This document shows positions 1 through 8,127 of a stretch of DNA of 64,000 nt, piece by piece (position 1 is the first letter of the stretch; each line of letters begins with the position of its first letter). Under the pieces are notes generated by a model. That model searched no databases and was not told where the DNA came from. It was given only the letters and a program-made list of their open reading frames with translations. The DNA is from an uncultured Dorea sp. (lineage in GTDB: Bacteria > Bacillota > Clostridia > Lachnospirales > Lachnospiraceae), in contig CAJTZE010000005.1 in NCBI GenBank assembly GCA_910584265.1, positions 23,634 to 87,633 on the forward strand. The letters are read 5' to 3'. The position numbers and the translations under genes are program-made.

Positions 1-592
1 AAACTGCCGGCACGTCGGATGCTATAATGCTGCCATCCTTCGTATGGCCCACGATCAGCGGACTATCCTTGCGGACAGCATATAATTCCTCTGGATGATC
101 AGAAAAGATAAGACCGAGAGCATAGGAACCCTCCATGCGGTGCATCACCTTTGTGATCGCCTCAAGGGGATCCCCCTTATAATAATAGTCCAACAGATGG
201 GCAATAACCTCTGTATCCGTTTCCGATGCAAATTCATATCCCTTCTCCACAAGACGTTTTTTCAGCTTCAGATAATTCTCAATGATGCCGTTGTGGACCA
301 CTACAATGCTCGCATCCTTGTTAAAATGCGGATGGGCATTCATATCGGAAGGCGCTCCGTGGGTTGCCCACCGGGTATGACCGATCCCCATGTTTCCAGG
401 CATCAATTCGCCGTCATGCGTCAGCTCACTCAATACCTTCAGCCTTCCCGCCGCCTTCTTCATCCGCACCTCGCTGCCGTCATAGACTGCAATTCCAGCT
501 GAATCATACCCCCTGTACTCCAGCTTTGCAAGCCCATCCAGCAGAATCGGCGCTGCCTGGCTCTCTCCTACATAACCTACGATCCCACACAT
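1..592 (-). CDS. glmS: Glutamine--fructose-6-phosphate aminotransferase, N-terminal part (truncated by window edge)
   Basis: Makes glucosamine-6-phosphate from fructose-6-phosphate and glutamine, the first committed step to UDP-GlcNAc for peptidoglycan. The protein begins MCGIVGYVG, so Cys2 becomes the N-terminal nucleophile of the class II glutamine amidotransferase domain. The family blocks GHTRWATHG and HNGIIENY follow, then a Thr-Asp-Thr-Glu stretch. Only about 197 residues of the glutaminase domain lie in the window; the isomerase domain is off the left edge. The ATG has an AAGGAG site a few bases upstream. Only 66 nt separate it from the preceding gene, too little for a glmS ribozyme. 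Recognition is firm. Confidence 0.96.
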   Translation of the reverse strand, partial: MCGIVGYVGESQAAPILLDGLAKLEYRGYDSAGIAVYDGSEVRMKKAAGRLKVLSELTHDGELMPGNMGIGHTRWATHGAPSDMNAHPHFNKDASIVVVHNGIIENYLKLKKRLVEKGYEFASETDTEVIAHLLDYYYKGDPLEAITKVMHRMEGSYALGLIFSDHPEELYAVRKDSPLIVGHTKDGSIIASDVPAV

Positions 593-625
593 AATGCTGC
601 TCCTTTCATACTCCTGTTATAAAAT

Positions 626-652
626 GGGGAGGACACGCGTTTGCATCCTCCC
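626..652 (-). terminator. Hairpin between cohesin-like gene and glmS
   Basis: GGGAGGA and TCCTCCC pair around a 12-nt loop just after the stop of the cohesin-like gene. On the minus strand a short ATTTT tract follows. The stem is GC-rich but the U-tract is weak, so termination may be partial, which would leave glmS some read-through from the locus upstream. Confidence 0.5.
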
Positions 653-658
653 TTGGTA

Positions 659-2185
659 TCAATCCAGATCAATCAGATCCATCTTAAATGTATCATCATC
701 TTCCGCATGACCTACTCTTGTCCGTGGTGGCTCCTCCGGTCCTACTGATGCCATATTCGGGCGCTTTGCCTGCTTCTTGACACGGACGCGGGCATTCAGC
801 ATTGCATCCAGATCCTCAATCTCGCTGTCATCCTCATAGTCAGATGCATTATACTCTTTGAAATCGTCCTCGTCTAACTCTCCGTCCTCGTAGCCGTCTT
901 CCTCGTCATACTCTTCTTCGTCATATAAATCATCTTCATCTTCAAAGTCGTAGAAATCATCTTCTGATTTTTTCTTTTTATTCTTCTTAGACTCCTTCTC
1001 ACCCTTCTTCTTTGACTTTTTATCGGGAACAGCCGTTTCCTCCGGCTCGTCATCCAAATCGACCCCATACTCGTCATAGAGATCATCCAGCTCCAGATTA
1101 CGGTGGCGGAGCTTGATCGCAAGGATGATCATCACAAGCAGCATAACCAGAAAGATTCCCCACACAGCCAAGATAACCTTATCCAGATTATTACGCAGCT
1201 TATTCAGCAGCCCTGCCTTTTTATCATCCTCATCATCCGACTTGTCTGCTGATTCCAGTGTATAACGCTGATATGTCCCATCCATGGTATCATACTGATA
1301 CCAGCCCTTTTCTCCATCGCTGTTCAGGGCATATACAACATAATATGCACTGGCTTCCACATTCTGCCATGCCGGAAATTCCTTTCCATTAACTGCCATG
1401 GTAGTCTTCTGCAGATATTCTGGAAGATCTCCGCTTTTATCTTCGCTTAACAATACAATATAACGGCTCTCGGATATACTGATCTGCTCAAATTTTGAAA
1501 ACTGCTCTGTATCAGGATCATACAAATAGAAGTCCTCTTCCCCCTCTGGATTCGCAAGATAAACTGCATACATGCTTCCTGCTTCCTGTCTGGTCGCCAC
1601 ATATATCTGGCCGCCATATGTCATATCCGCTCTCACAAATCCCTCCGGGATCAAAATATCCGGAATATCCACAGACACTGTGTAAGTCTGTCCATCAATC
1701 ACAATTTCACCACTGCCACCGGTTGTCTGGGGAGCCACAGTGATCAGAGACGGATCCCCCGGGCCGATTGTTACAGTAGAATTCCCCTGCGTAACCGATA
1801 CATCTCCCCCGCCAGAAGCAGACGCTGTCACAGAAGCAATCGTTATCTGAGTAGAACCCTCCGCCAGCGCCTGAAACTGCAGGGTCCAATTCACCTCGCT
1901 ATTTCCGCCGCCGTCATCGGTCAATTGAATCTGTCCGCCTGATTCCACAGCTCCGTTTCCGCCTACAAATCTCAGATACTGGCTATCATAAGACAATGTG
2001 GCATTTACAGAGCCAAGAGCCTCATCTGCACTCAGCCTTGCTGTAACATCCACTGTTGCTCCTACCGTAGTAGAAGGATCTGAAAATCTAAGTTCTCCGC
2101 TTGCCGCACACGATACGATTCCGCACATCAAAAATGTCATGCACATACAAGTGACGAATACAGCTATCTTCTTCAGTCTCTTCAT
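659..2185 (-). CDS. Secreted, membrane-anchored protein with cohesin-like domain and acidic tail
   Basis: 508 residues. An N-terminal hydrophobic signal segment contains several cysteines (residues 8-27). Residues about 30-150 form a beta-rich domain of the cohesin/carbohydrate-binding type, with VGATVDVTARL, YDSQYLRF and a late TQITIASVTA strand. Residues 160-310 are a second beta-rich region of unknown type. A single transmembrane helix lies at about 336-358. The last 150 residues are a low-complexity cytoplasmic tail, first Lys/Asp/Glu-rich and then Asp/Glu/Tyr-rich. The gene sits 26 nt behind an LCP gene and is probably co-transcribed with it. Cohesin-like folds occur outside cellulosomes, so no dockerin partner is implied. 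Function is unknown; a sensor or scaffold at the envelope is a guess. Confidence 0.7.
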   Translation of the reverse strand: MKRLKKIAVFVTCMCMTFLMCGIVSCAASGELRFSDPSTTVGATVDVTARLSADEALGSVNATLSYDSQYLRFVGGNGAVESGGQIQLTDDGGGNSEVNWTLQFQALAEGSTQITIASVTASASGGGDVSVTQGNSTVTIGPGDPSLITVAPQTTGGSGEIVIDGQTYTVSVDIPDILIPEGFVRADMTYGGQIYVATRQEAGSMYAVYLANPEGEEDFYLYDPDTEQFSKFEQISISESRYIVLLSEDKSGDLPEYLQKTTMAVNGKEFPAWQNVEASAYYVVYALNSDGEKGWYQYDTMDGTYQRYTLESADKSDDEDDKKAGLLNKLRNNLDKVILAVWGIFLVMLLVMIILAIKLRHRNLELDDLYDEYGVDLDDEPEETAVPDKKSKKKGEKESKKNKKKKSEDDFYDFEDEDDLYDEEEYDEEDGYEDGELDEDDFKEYNASDYEDDSEIEDLDAMLNARVRVKKQAKRPNMASVGPEEPPRTRVGHAEDDDTFKMDLIDLD

Positions 2186-2211
2186 TTCTCTATCCTTTCC
2201 TGCATATCATC

Positions 2212-3489
2212 TTATTCTACACCTTCATCTGGATAACTCTCTCCATCCCCTCCGGCATCACCTTCAATGCCGCCACCGGAACCATCTTCAGTATCATCAC
2301 CACCGCCGTCATCATCATTACCATAACTGCCGCTATCATCATCATAATCATAATCATCATCTCCCAAATCATAGTCCTGACGGTAATATACATCATCATC
2401 GTCTGAAACAGTTCCTGTCGACCTATCTGCCGCTTTTGCCGCAATACCGCCCTCTATCTGGCTGATTTTAGACGAAACCTGATATCCATCATTTCCGAAC
2501 AAAAACCGATGCACATCCGCAACATTTGAGCTTAAAGTTGAAGGAATCACCACACTTCCCACAACATTTAGCATATCTGTAGTATTGTTCTCTGGAAATC
2601 CCATAGATTCACCAATTGTATACTTCTGGAAATCCTTGGCATAACCAATCATCTCAGCTAATGTAAAATTCGTAGATACCTGCGGAAATACACTGTCGAT
2701 AATCTTGTTCACGGTACTCAGGCTCATTGTCTGTGCTTTTTCCGCAATCATCATCAATATCGTTCTTTGTCTTGCCGCACGTACAAAATCCCCGCCCTCC
2801 GTATATCTTATTCTTGAATAGGACACCGCCTGTACCCCGTTCAAATGATATGTCTGATAAGTTCCCGGATTGGTCGGTTCTATTTTTTCATATCCTTTTC
2901 CTGTTACCTTAGACGTTTCCACGCAATAATTATTCATATGAACTACTTCTTCATATGTCATAGAAACATCCAGTCCTCCCAATGCATCAATTACATCTAC
3001 CAGCGCGTTGAAATTAACTGCCACATACTTTTCTATATTCATATCCATATTACGGTTGATCAAAGAAATTGCTCCCTCTGGCCCGCCAAAAGAATATGCA
3101 GAATTAGCCTTATTGTAGCTTCCGTCATCAAGCTGTAGCAAAGTATCCCTGTAAATAGAGACCATTCTGACCTCTTTTGTCTCTTTATTCAAACTGGCGA
3201 TCATCATCGTGTCGCTTCGGTTGCCCTTCCCCAGATCATCCTGTCTTGAATCTAGTCCGAACAAAGCCACATTCACATACCCTGTTTCTATCTCTTCTTC
3301 CGTTTCTGCAATATTTAGCTTATCTGTATCAAGTTCTGTTGTCTCAATCTTTGTCATTTTACTGGCCACTAAGACCACACCTGTAGATGCAACAACCGCC
3401 ACAGTCCCTCCCAAAATAACACCCAGTTTTTTCCAAATAGACCATGTACCAAAACCATGCTTCTTTTTTCTGCTTGATCTCTTTGCCAT
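2212..3489 (-). CDS. LytR-CpsA-Psr (LCP) family cell-wall polymer ligase with poly-acidic C-tail
   Basis: 425 residues. LCP enzymes move undecaprenyl-linked polysaccharides or teichoic acids onto peptidoglycan at the outer membrane face. A basic N-terminus is followed by one membrane helix (about 22-44) and the LCP domain. The family Arg/Asp signatures are visible: GLDSR, RSDTMMIASLN and SIYRDT, then YEEVVHMNNY and the SRIRYTEGGDFVRAARQR block. The last roughly 60 residues are an Asp/Gly/Tyr-rich tail (SDDDDVYY, DDDYDYDDDSG), unusual for the family. ATG start with AAAGGAC upstream and its own strong promoter. It is paralogous to the LCP protein two genes upstream; two LCP enzymes in one locus is common in Firmicutes. 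Confidence 0.9.
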   Translation of the reverse strand: MAKRSSRKKKHGFGTWSIWKKLGVILGGTVAVVASTGVVLVASKMTKIETTELDTDKLNIAETEEEIETGYVNVALFGLDSRQDDLGKGNRSDTMMIASLNKETKEVRMVSIYRDTLLQLDDGSYNKANSAYSFGGPEGAISLINRNMDMNIEKYVAVNFNALVDVIDALGGLDVSMTYEEVVHMNNYCVETSKVTGKGYEKIEPTNPGTYQTYHLNGVQAVSYSRIRYTEGGDFVRAARQRTILMMIAEKAQTMSLSTVNKIIDSVFPQVSTNFTLAEMIGYAKDFQKYTIGESMGFPENNTTDMLNVVGSVVIPSTLSSNVADVHRFLFGNDGYQVSSKISQIEGGIAAKAADRSTGTVSDDDDVYYRQDYDLGDDDYDYDDDSGSYGNDDDGGGDDTEDGSGGGIEGDAGGDGESYPDEGVE

Positions 3490-3544
3490 CGTAACGTCCT
3501 TTCTTTTGTAACATTTCGTTCACAACTATAGCAATTCGACTTAC

Positions 3545-3573
3545 ATATTACCTTATTTCCTATGAAATTTCAA
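3545..3573 (-). promoter_or_regulatory. Sigma-A promoter of the LCP/cohesin-like operon
   Basis: Read on the minus strand: TTGAAA (-35), 17-nt spacer, TAATAT (-10), with the start codon about 55 nt downstream. Near-consensus boxes with ideal spacing. Confidence 0.8.
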
Positions 3574-3603
3574 CTTTTTTCACTTACTTTTTATTATCAG
3601 CAT

Positions 3604-4542
3604 CTAGCCTTTTTCCCAATATCTTGGACTCATTGTACATTTCTTTACTATCTTCCGCGGCAGGGCCCGGTAATGCTTTCCCGCCAAATAGCCTGAATAC
3701 TTCGCTGCACTTGACATGATCAGTGTAATGATCATCATAGGATTCCCACTTCTTATCAGGTACATCATTGTATTTTTAGTCATCCGGATTCCCTCTGATT
3801 CAGACCTTATTCCTTCAAAAATCTCCGGATGCTGCGCCTGCGAAACTGCCAGATCAAAATTACGCTGAAACTGCTGCCTATTCGTATAATTATGGGAATG
3901 AATCACTCTGGCTCCTGCGGCATAGACTATTTTATACCCGTTCTGTATACATTTTGCGGCATAAAGCATATCTTCATTAAATATGGTTCTTTTTTCAAAT
4001 CCTCCCAGCTTGTGATACAAATCCTTTCGATACAGCGCACAAACGTTGGAACAGAAATATGTTTTTATTCCCATGGAATCCAAACTATCCTTTGATTTGA
4101 TCATACTGTTTTTCGGATAATTAAAGCTTCTGATATAGGATTCAAGCAAGCTGCAGTCCTTCCGGGGAAGCTGTCTCGCATAAGCCGCAGCCGCATCTGC
4201 GCCCTTCAGTTCATTTAGAAGCTTCTCGGTCAAGCCGCGGTCAGCAGGCAGTGCATCCTGAGTCATGCAGAGTACAAATTCCGCATCAGAATTACAAATC
4301 CCCTTATCTCTGGTACCGCCATGATCAAATTCATCTGTTTCTATCTCTTCTATGATAATATTATCATACCCCTTAAGAAATTCCGAATTCATCAAATCAT
4401 TTCCATCTTTTGTATGCATCAGAATAATATTTCTTATTTTTAATTTCTGCAATTCCAGTCTTCGAATTAATTCTTTAAATTCCTCTCCCGGTTTATACAC
4501 TGGAATAATTACATCAACTATGCTATTCTCCATCCTGCTCAT
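3604..4542 (-). CDS. Family 2 glycosyltransferase, rhamnosyltransferase-like
   Basis: 312 residues, soluble GT-A fold. The N-terminus VDVIIPVYKPGEEFKEL and the nucleotide-binding Asp region are typical of GT2. The DHGGTRDKG block, the MTQDALP motif (in place of a classical DXD) and a C-terminal NEDMLYA motif are typical of the RfbN/RgpB group that transfers L-rhamnose from dTDP-rhamnose. The start overlaps the upstream LCP stop by 20 nt, so the two are translationally coupled. It stands between two LCP genes. Rhamnose as donor is inferred from family resemblance and the rfb genes in the locus; the acceptor is unknown. Confidence 0.8.
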   Translation of the reverse strand: MSRMENSIVDVIIPVYKPGEEFKELIRRLELQKLKIRNIILMHTKDGNDLMNSEFLKGYDNIIIEEIETDEFDHGGTRDKGICNSDAEFVLCMTQDALPADRGLTEKLLNELKGADAAAAYARQLPRKDCSLLESYIRSFNYPKNSMIKSKDSLDSMGIKTYFCSNVCALYRKDLYHKLGGFEKRTIFNEDMLYAAKCIQNGYKIVYAAGARVIHSHNYTNRQQFQRNFDLAVSQAQHPEIFEGIRSESEGIRMTKNTMMYLIRSGNPMMIITLIMSSAAKYSGYLAGKHYRALPRKIVKKCTMSPRYWEKG

Positions 4543-5626
4543 CTCCCGTCTCCGGATATATGCCGGTCAGATAACTAATATCACCGCTGATCCCTACTAA
4601 TGTGTCTGTGGCTTCATATTCCTTATCCGGAAACAAAAATTCATGTGCACGTCTTGCGTTCTGCTCCAGCCCGACCGGAACCACATAAGAACCGCTATAA
4701 CCCGGGATTTCCTCCGGCAGGGCTGTTTCCGAAGGAAACCCCTGCGTCTCGCCAATGGAATACTTTAACAGGCCTGCACTTAATTTCACAATTTCAGATG
4801 ACGTAAAATTGGTGGAAATCTCCGGAAATACTGTATCAATAATTTTATTGATCGTACTTAGCTTTGCATCCTTCGCCTTTTCAACAATTTTTTCAATCAC
4901 CAGCCGCTGTCTCGACGTACGCTGGAAGTCCCCGCCCTCCGTATAGCGGATCCGGCTGTATGAAACTGCCTGTACGCCGTTCAAGTGATATGTCCCGGCC
5001 TCTTCCGGTTCAATCCGTTCATATGACTTCTCCGTAATCTCAGATGTTTCTACACAATAGTTATTCATATGAACTACTTCTTCATATGTCATATCAATAT
5101 CTATTCCACCCAAAAGATCCACAACATCTGCAAGTGCAAGAAAATTCACACTGACATAATTCTCAATATCAAGATCCAGATTCCGATTCAGCATATTGAT
5201 TGCCGCTTCCGGACCTCCGACTGCATATGCCGAATTTGCCTTATCATATGTCTCTTCTCCGGTTTTCAGGAACGTATCCCTATACACGGACAGAAGCTTT
5301 ACTTCTTTCGTTTCATTATTCACACTGGCAACAATAATACAATCACTTCGTACACCCTCTTCTTCACCTGCACGGTTATCTGTGCCAAAAAGAGCCACAT
5401 TCATATATCCGTCCTGAATAAAGCCATTATCCAGCAGCCCATCCAGCGACGTAGTATTCAGTTTGTCCAATTTAAACATGCCAAAAGCAACAACGCCCAG
5501 CACACACAGCAGAAATAGCTCTGTGACCAGCACAAGAAATCTTCTTCTCCGCCTTTTTTTCCGTCTCTTCCTGCGGATTTCTTGTTTCCTTCTTGATAAT
5601 CTCCTTCCGTCATTTCTCTGCCTCAT
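4523..5626 (-). CDS. LytR-CpsA-Psr (LCP) family cell-wall polymer ligase
   Basis: 367 residues. A very basic N-terminus (RRKQEIRRKRRKKRRRRR) precedes a single membrane helix at about 30-50, then an LCP domain with FGTDNR, RSDCIIVASVN and SVYRDTFLK. Long stretches match the other LCP protein in this locus almost word for word (YEEVVHMNNYCVETS, NGVQAVSYSRIRYTEGGDF), so they are recent paralogs. This one lacks the long acidic tail and ends DEQDGE. It lies 16 nt behind the sugar-phosphate transferase gene and overlaps the next GT2. Expected job: joining the finished polymer to peptidoglycan. Confidence 0.9.
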   Translation of the reverse strand: MRQRNDGRRLSRRKQEIRRKRRKKRRRRRFLVLVTELFLLCVLGVVAFGMFKLDKLNTTSLDGLLDNGFIQDGYMNVALFGTDNRAGEEEGVRSDCIIVASVNNETKEVKLLSVYRDTFLKTGEETYDKANSAYAVGGPEAAINMLNRNLDLDIENYVSVNFLALADVVDLLGGIDIDMTYEEVVHMNNYCVETSEITEKSYERIEPEEAGTYHLNGVQAVSYSRIRYTEGGDFQRTSRQRLVIEKIVEKAKDAKLSTINKIIDTVFPEISTNFTSSEIVKLSAGLLKYSIGETQGFPSETALPEEIPGYSGSYVVPVGLEQNARRAHEFLFPDKEYEATDTLVGISGDISYLTGIYPETGDEQDGE

Positions 5627-5642
5627 AATCTATCTCCTATAA

Positions 5643-7046
5643 TTAATAAGCATTTTTATTGACGAAGCCTTTAAAAAAAGTCATAATGAGTATTTTAAAG
5701 TCAAGTCCCATTGTCCAGTTTTCAATATAATATAGATCACATTCTATCCGTTTTCTAATAGAAGTATCCCCTCGGTATCCATTTACCTGAGCCCATCCAG
5801 TAAGACCCGGCCTTACCTGATGCTTAATCATATATCTTGGAACCTCCTCCTTAAACTTTTCAACAAATTGTGTCCTCTCAGGTCTTGGTCCCACCAGACT
5901 CATATCTCCCTTAAATACATTGATCAGCTGCGGAAGCTCATCAATGCTTGTCTTACGTATAAACCTCCCGACCCCAGTCACTCTCGGATCATCTTTGACT
6001 GTCCAGCCTTTTTTCTCCGTTTCCTTATCCTGAACTACCATGGAGCGGAATTTATACATCTCAAAGGGCCTGTTCTGAAGCCCCACTCTTTCCTGTTTAA
6101 AGATCAGCGGACCGGGTGAAGTCATTTTAATTGCAATTACAGTCCCCAGCATAACTGGCGAAAACAAAATAAGCGCCACTACCGCCCCAAAGAGATCCAC
6201 TACTCTCTTCGCCAGTTTATTGAGCGGGTCACTCAACGGCACTCTGCGGATATTAATTACCGGAAGTCCCAAAATATCCTCCGTATAAGGCTTTGTCGGA
6301 ATCACATTATTATAATCCGGAATAAATTTGGTATGCACCCCCGACTTCTCACACATATTTACAATACGTTCCAGTTTATGGTATTCTGCCAGCCCCAGCG
6401 TAATTACAATCTCATCCAGCCTGTTCTGCGGCAGTACGATCATCAGGTTGTCTATCCTGCCCAAAACCTTGACTCCCCGGTATTCTGTACCTCTTGGAGC
6501 ATTATCTGCAAGAATCCCCCGGACTGTATATCCCCATTCCGGATTCTGGAATATACGGTCAATATACTGTTCCGCCGCCCTGCTGTATCCAATCAACAGT
6601 ATATGCTTCTGATTTAATCCCTGGCTTCGGATTCTGCGGAGGAACATACGTATTGTATTACGTATAAACACCTCAAGAAAAATATTGATACAGAGGAATA
6701 TAAAAAGCATTCTTCTGGAAAAATCTGTCTGATGTCTCAAATACAGAATCAAAATAAAAGCCATAAAACCGATAACATTCGCCTGGATCACATGCCAGGC
6801 CTCCAGTCTCCGCCCCTGTACCCGCTTCGGTGTATACAATTGGAATAAATAGTATAAGGCAATGTATCCCGGCACAATAAAAACAAGGGCTGACATATAT
6901 ACCCTCAATGATAGATACCAGGCATCAATTGGAAAAATCCCGGATTTAAACCGCAAAAACCAGGATAAGATATAGGATATTACAGTAACCCCTGCATCCA
7001 GAAACACATGTATTCTATTCAATATATTTTGATTATTTTTAATCAA
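5643..7046 (-). CDS. Polyprenyl-phosphate hexose-1-phosphate transferase (WcaJ/CpsE type)
   Basis: 467 residues. It starts polysaccharide assembly by moving a sugar-1-phosphate from a nucleotide sugar onto undecaprenyl phosphate. The N-terminal half has about four membrane helices and a Rossmann-like region (HILLIGYSRAAEQYIDRI). The C-terminal third is the bacterial sugar transferase domain: a membrane segment, SPGPLIFKQERVG, MYKFRSM, the KTSIDELPQL active-site Asp-Glu, and GPRPERTQFVEKF. The start is TTG with GGTGAT just upstream; no better ATG exists in frame. Glucose or galactose phosphate is the usual substrate; which one cannot be read from sequence. It leads a three-gene operon with an LCP protein and a GT2. 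Confidence 0.92.
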   Translation of the reverse strand: MIKNNQNILNRIHVFLDAGVTVISYILSWFLRFKSGIFPIDAWYLSLRVYMSALVFIVPGYIALYYLFQLYTPKRVQGRRLEAWHVIQANVIGFMAFILILYLRHQTDFSRRMLFIFLCINIFLEVFIRNTIRMFLRRIRSQGLNQKHILLIGYSRAAEQYIDRIFQNPEWGYTVRGILADNAPRGTEYRGVKVLGRIDNLMIVLPQNRLDEIVITLGLAEYHKLERIVNMCEKSGVHTKFIPDYNNVIPTKPYTEDILGLPVINIRRVPLSDPLNKLAKRVVDLFGAVVALILFSPVMLGTVIAIKMTSPGPLIFKQERVGLQNRPFEMYKFRSMVVQDKETEKKGWTVKDDPRVTGVGRFIRKTSIDELPQLINVFKGDMSLVGPRPERTQFVEKFKEEVPRYMIKHQVRPGLTGWAQVNGYRGDTSIRKRIECDLYYIENWTMGLDFKILIMTFFKGFVNKNAY

Positions 7047-7081
7047 AGAATCACCGTCTTTTGTCTTATTTGCATTATATT

Positions 7082-7110
7082 ATCATACTATATTTTTAAT
7101 CATAGGGCAA
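7082..7110 (-). promoter_or_regulatory. Putative sigma-A promoter of the sugar-phosphate transferase operon
   Basis: Minus strand: TTGCCC, 17-nt spacer, TATGAT, in a 118-nt AT-rich gap. A second TATAAT-like box lies just downstream. Confidence 0.6.
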
Positions 7111-7154
7111 GATAAAGAGTCTTAACATCATCTTAAAAAAGCTGAGAAAAACAG

Positions 7155-7178
7155 GCCGCAATTTTTATAAAAACCGGC
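7155..7178 (-). terminator. Possible weak terminator at end of rfbA operon
   Basis: GCCG...CGGC with an inner TTTTT/AAAAA pairing overlaps the stop of the GT2 gene, followed on the minus strand by CTGTTTTTC. The stem is imperfect, so some read-through into the next operon is likely. Confidence 0.4.
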
Positions 7179-8118
7179 GTAACAGATTTATCCACAGTTC
7201 TAGCTGTATCTCTATATAATTTCTGAAATGCTTTCTATCATATCCTGTTTTTTTGCTGCTGTCACATATAGCAAATCCATCTTTTAAGCTTTTTAAATAG
7301 ATTCTGCCAAGGCCTTTCTTCCAGAAAAATAACGCTTTTATAAAAAAGCCGGCAATGAAAACAGGCAGATTCAAAATAATCTGGGGTACCGGCATATTCT
7401 TATAAATTAGATATATATTATTCCGCGCAGAATATCTGGTCTTGAACTCATTGTATCTGGAGCCGCTGACAGCACTTCCAACATGGATTACCTGCGCCTT
7501 TGGCTCATAGAGATTATGATACCCGAAAATTCTTGCACGGTATCCAATATCAACGTCCTCCAGATATGCAAAATGCGTCTCATCGAAATATCCAATTTCC
7601 TCAAATACTTTTCTCCTGTAAATTGCCGCACCGCCACAGGCCGCAAAAGTCCTCCCCCGTCTGTTATACCTCTGCGCCGACCCATCTTTTCCCCTTGCAA
7701 ATGCCCATCCCAGTGCATTGTAGAAGGTTCCGGCACTGTCGATCAGATTATGATCATGATACTGGAGCATCTTCGCTTCTACGGAAAATATTTTTGGACT
7801 TCTCTTGATCAGCCGGAGCAGATTCTCTACGAATCCGTCCTGCACCTCAGTATCATTATTCAGCAAAATCACATATTCTGTTTCTGACGCCTTAATCCCC
7901 TCGTTAACAGCCCGGCAGAATCCGTAATTCTTATCAAGAAGAATGTACCTCGGCTGTGGATAGGATTTCCTGGCATCAGCAATACTCTGATCCTCAGAGC
8001 CATTATCAACCACGATTACATTCATATCAATAGAAGACGCTTCATAGAGCGCCTTTAAACACGGCACTAAATATTTTTTTCCATTATAATTTGGTATTAC
8101 TACTGTTACTTCACACAT
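7165..8118 (-). CDS. Family 2 glycosyltransferase, WcaA/rhamnosyltransferase-like
   Basis: 317 residues. Typical GT2 N-terminus VTVVIPNYNGKKYL, then VVDNGSEDQS, the NNDTEV motif at the metal site and the ACGGAAIYRRKVFEEIGYFDE and YLEDVDIGYRAR acceptor-side motifs of the rhamnosyltransferase-like group. The C-terminus has a hydrophobic segment (PQIILNLPVFIAGFFIKALFFW) that probably holds it at the membrane. ATG start with AGGACAAGG upstream, 9 nt behind the two-domain GT2. It is the last gene of the rfbA-led operon. The sugar transferred is not determinable from sequence. Confidence 0.87.
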   Translation of the reverse strand: MCEVTVVIPNYNGKKYLVPCLKALYEASSIDMNVIVVDNGSEDQSIADARKSYPQPRYILLDKNYGFCRAVNEGIKASETEYVILLNNDTEVQDGFVENLLRLIKRSPKIFSVEAKMLQYHDHNLIDSAGTFYNALGWAFARGKDGSAQRYNRRGRTFAACGGAAIYRRKVFEEIGYFDETHFAYLEDVDIGYRARIFGYHNLYEPKAQVIHVGSAVSGSRYNEFKTRYSARNNIYLIYKNMPVPQIILNLPVFIAGFFIKALFFWKKGLGRIYLKSLKDGFAICDSSKKTGYDRKHFRNYIEIQLELWINLLRRFL

Positions 8119-8127
8119 ACCTTGTCC

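Noticed and set aside
592..658. glmS ribozyme upstream of glmS
   Set aside because: Only 66 nt separate glmS from the preceding gene, and that space holds a simple hairpin; the ribozyme core needs well over 100 nt.
659..2185. Cellulosome scaffold
   Set aside because: There is one cohesin-like domain only, no dockerin or cellulase genes, and a cytoplasmic tail.
2217..2444. Microsatellite of CAT/ATC triplets
   Set aside because: It encodes the Asp-rich tail of the LCP protein in frame; codons vary, so it is selected acidic sequence rather than a pure simple repeat.
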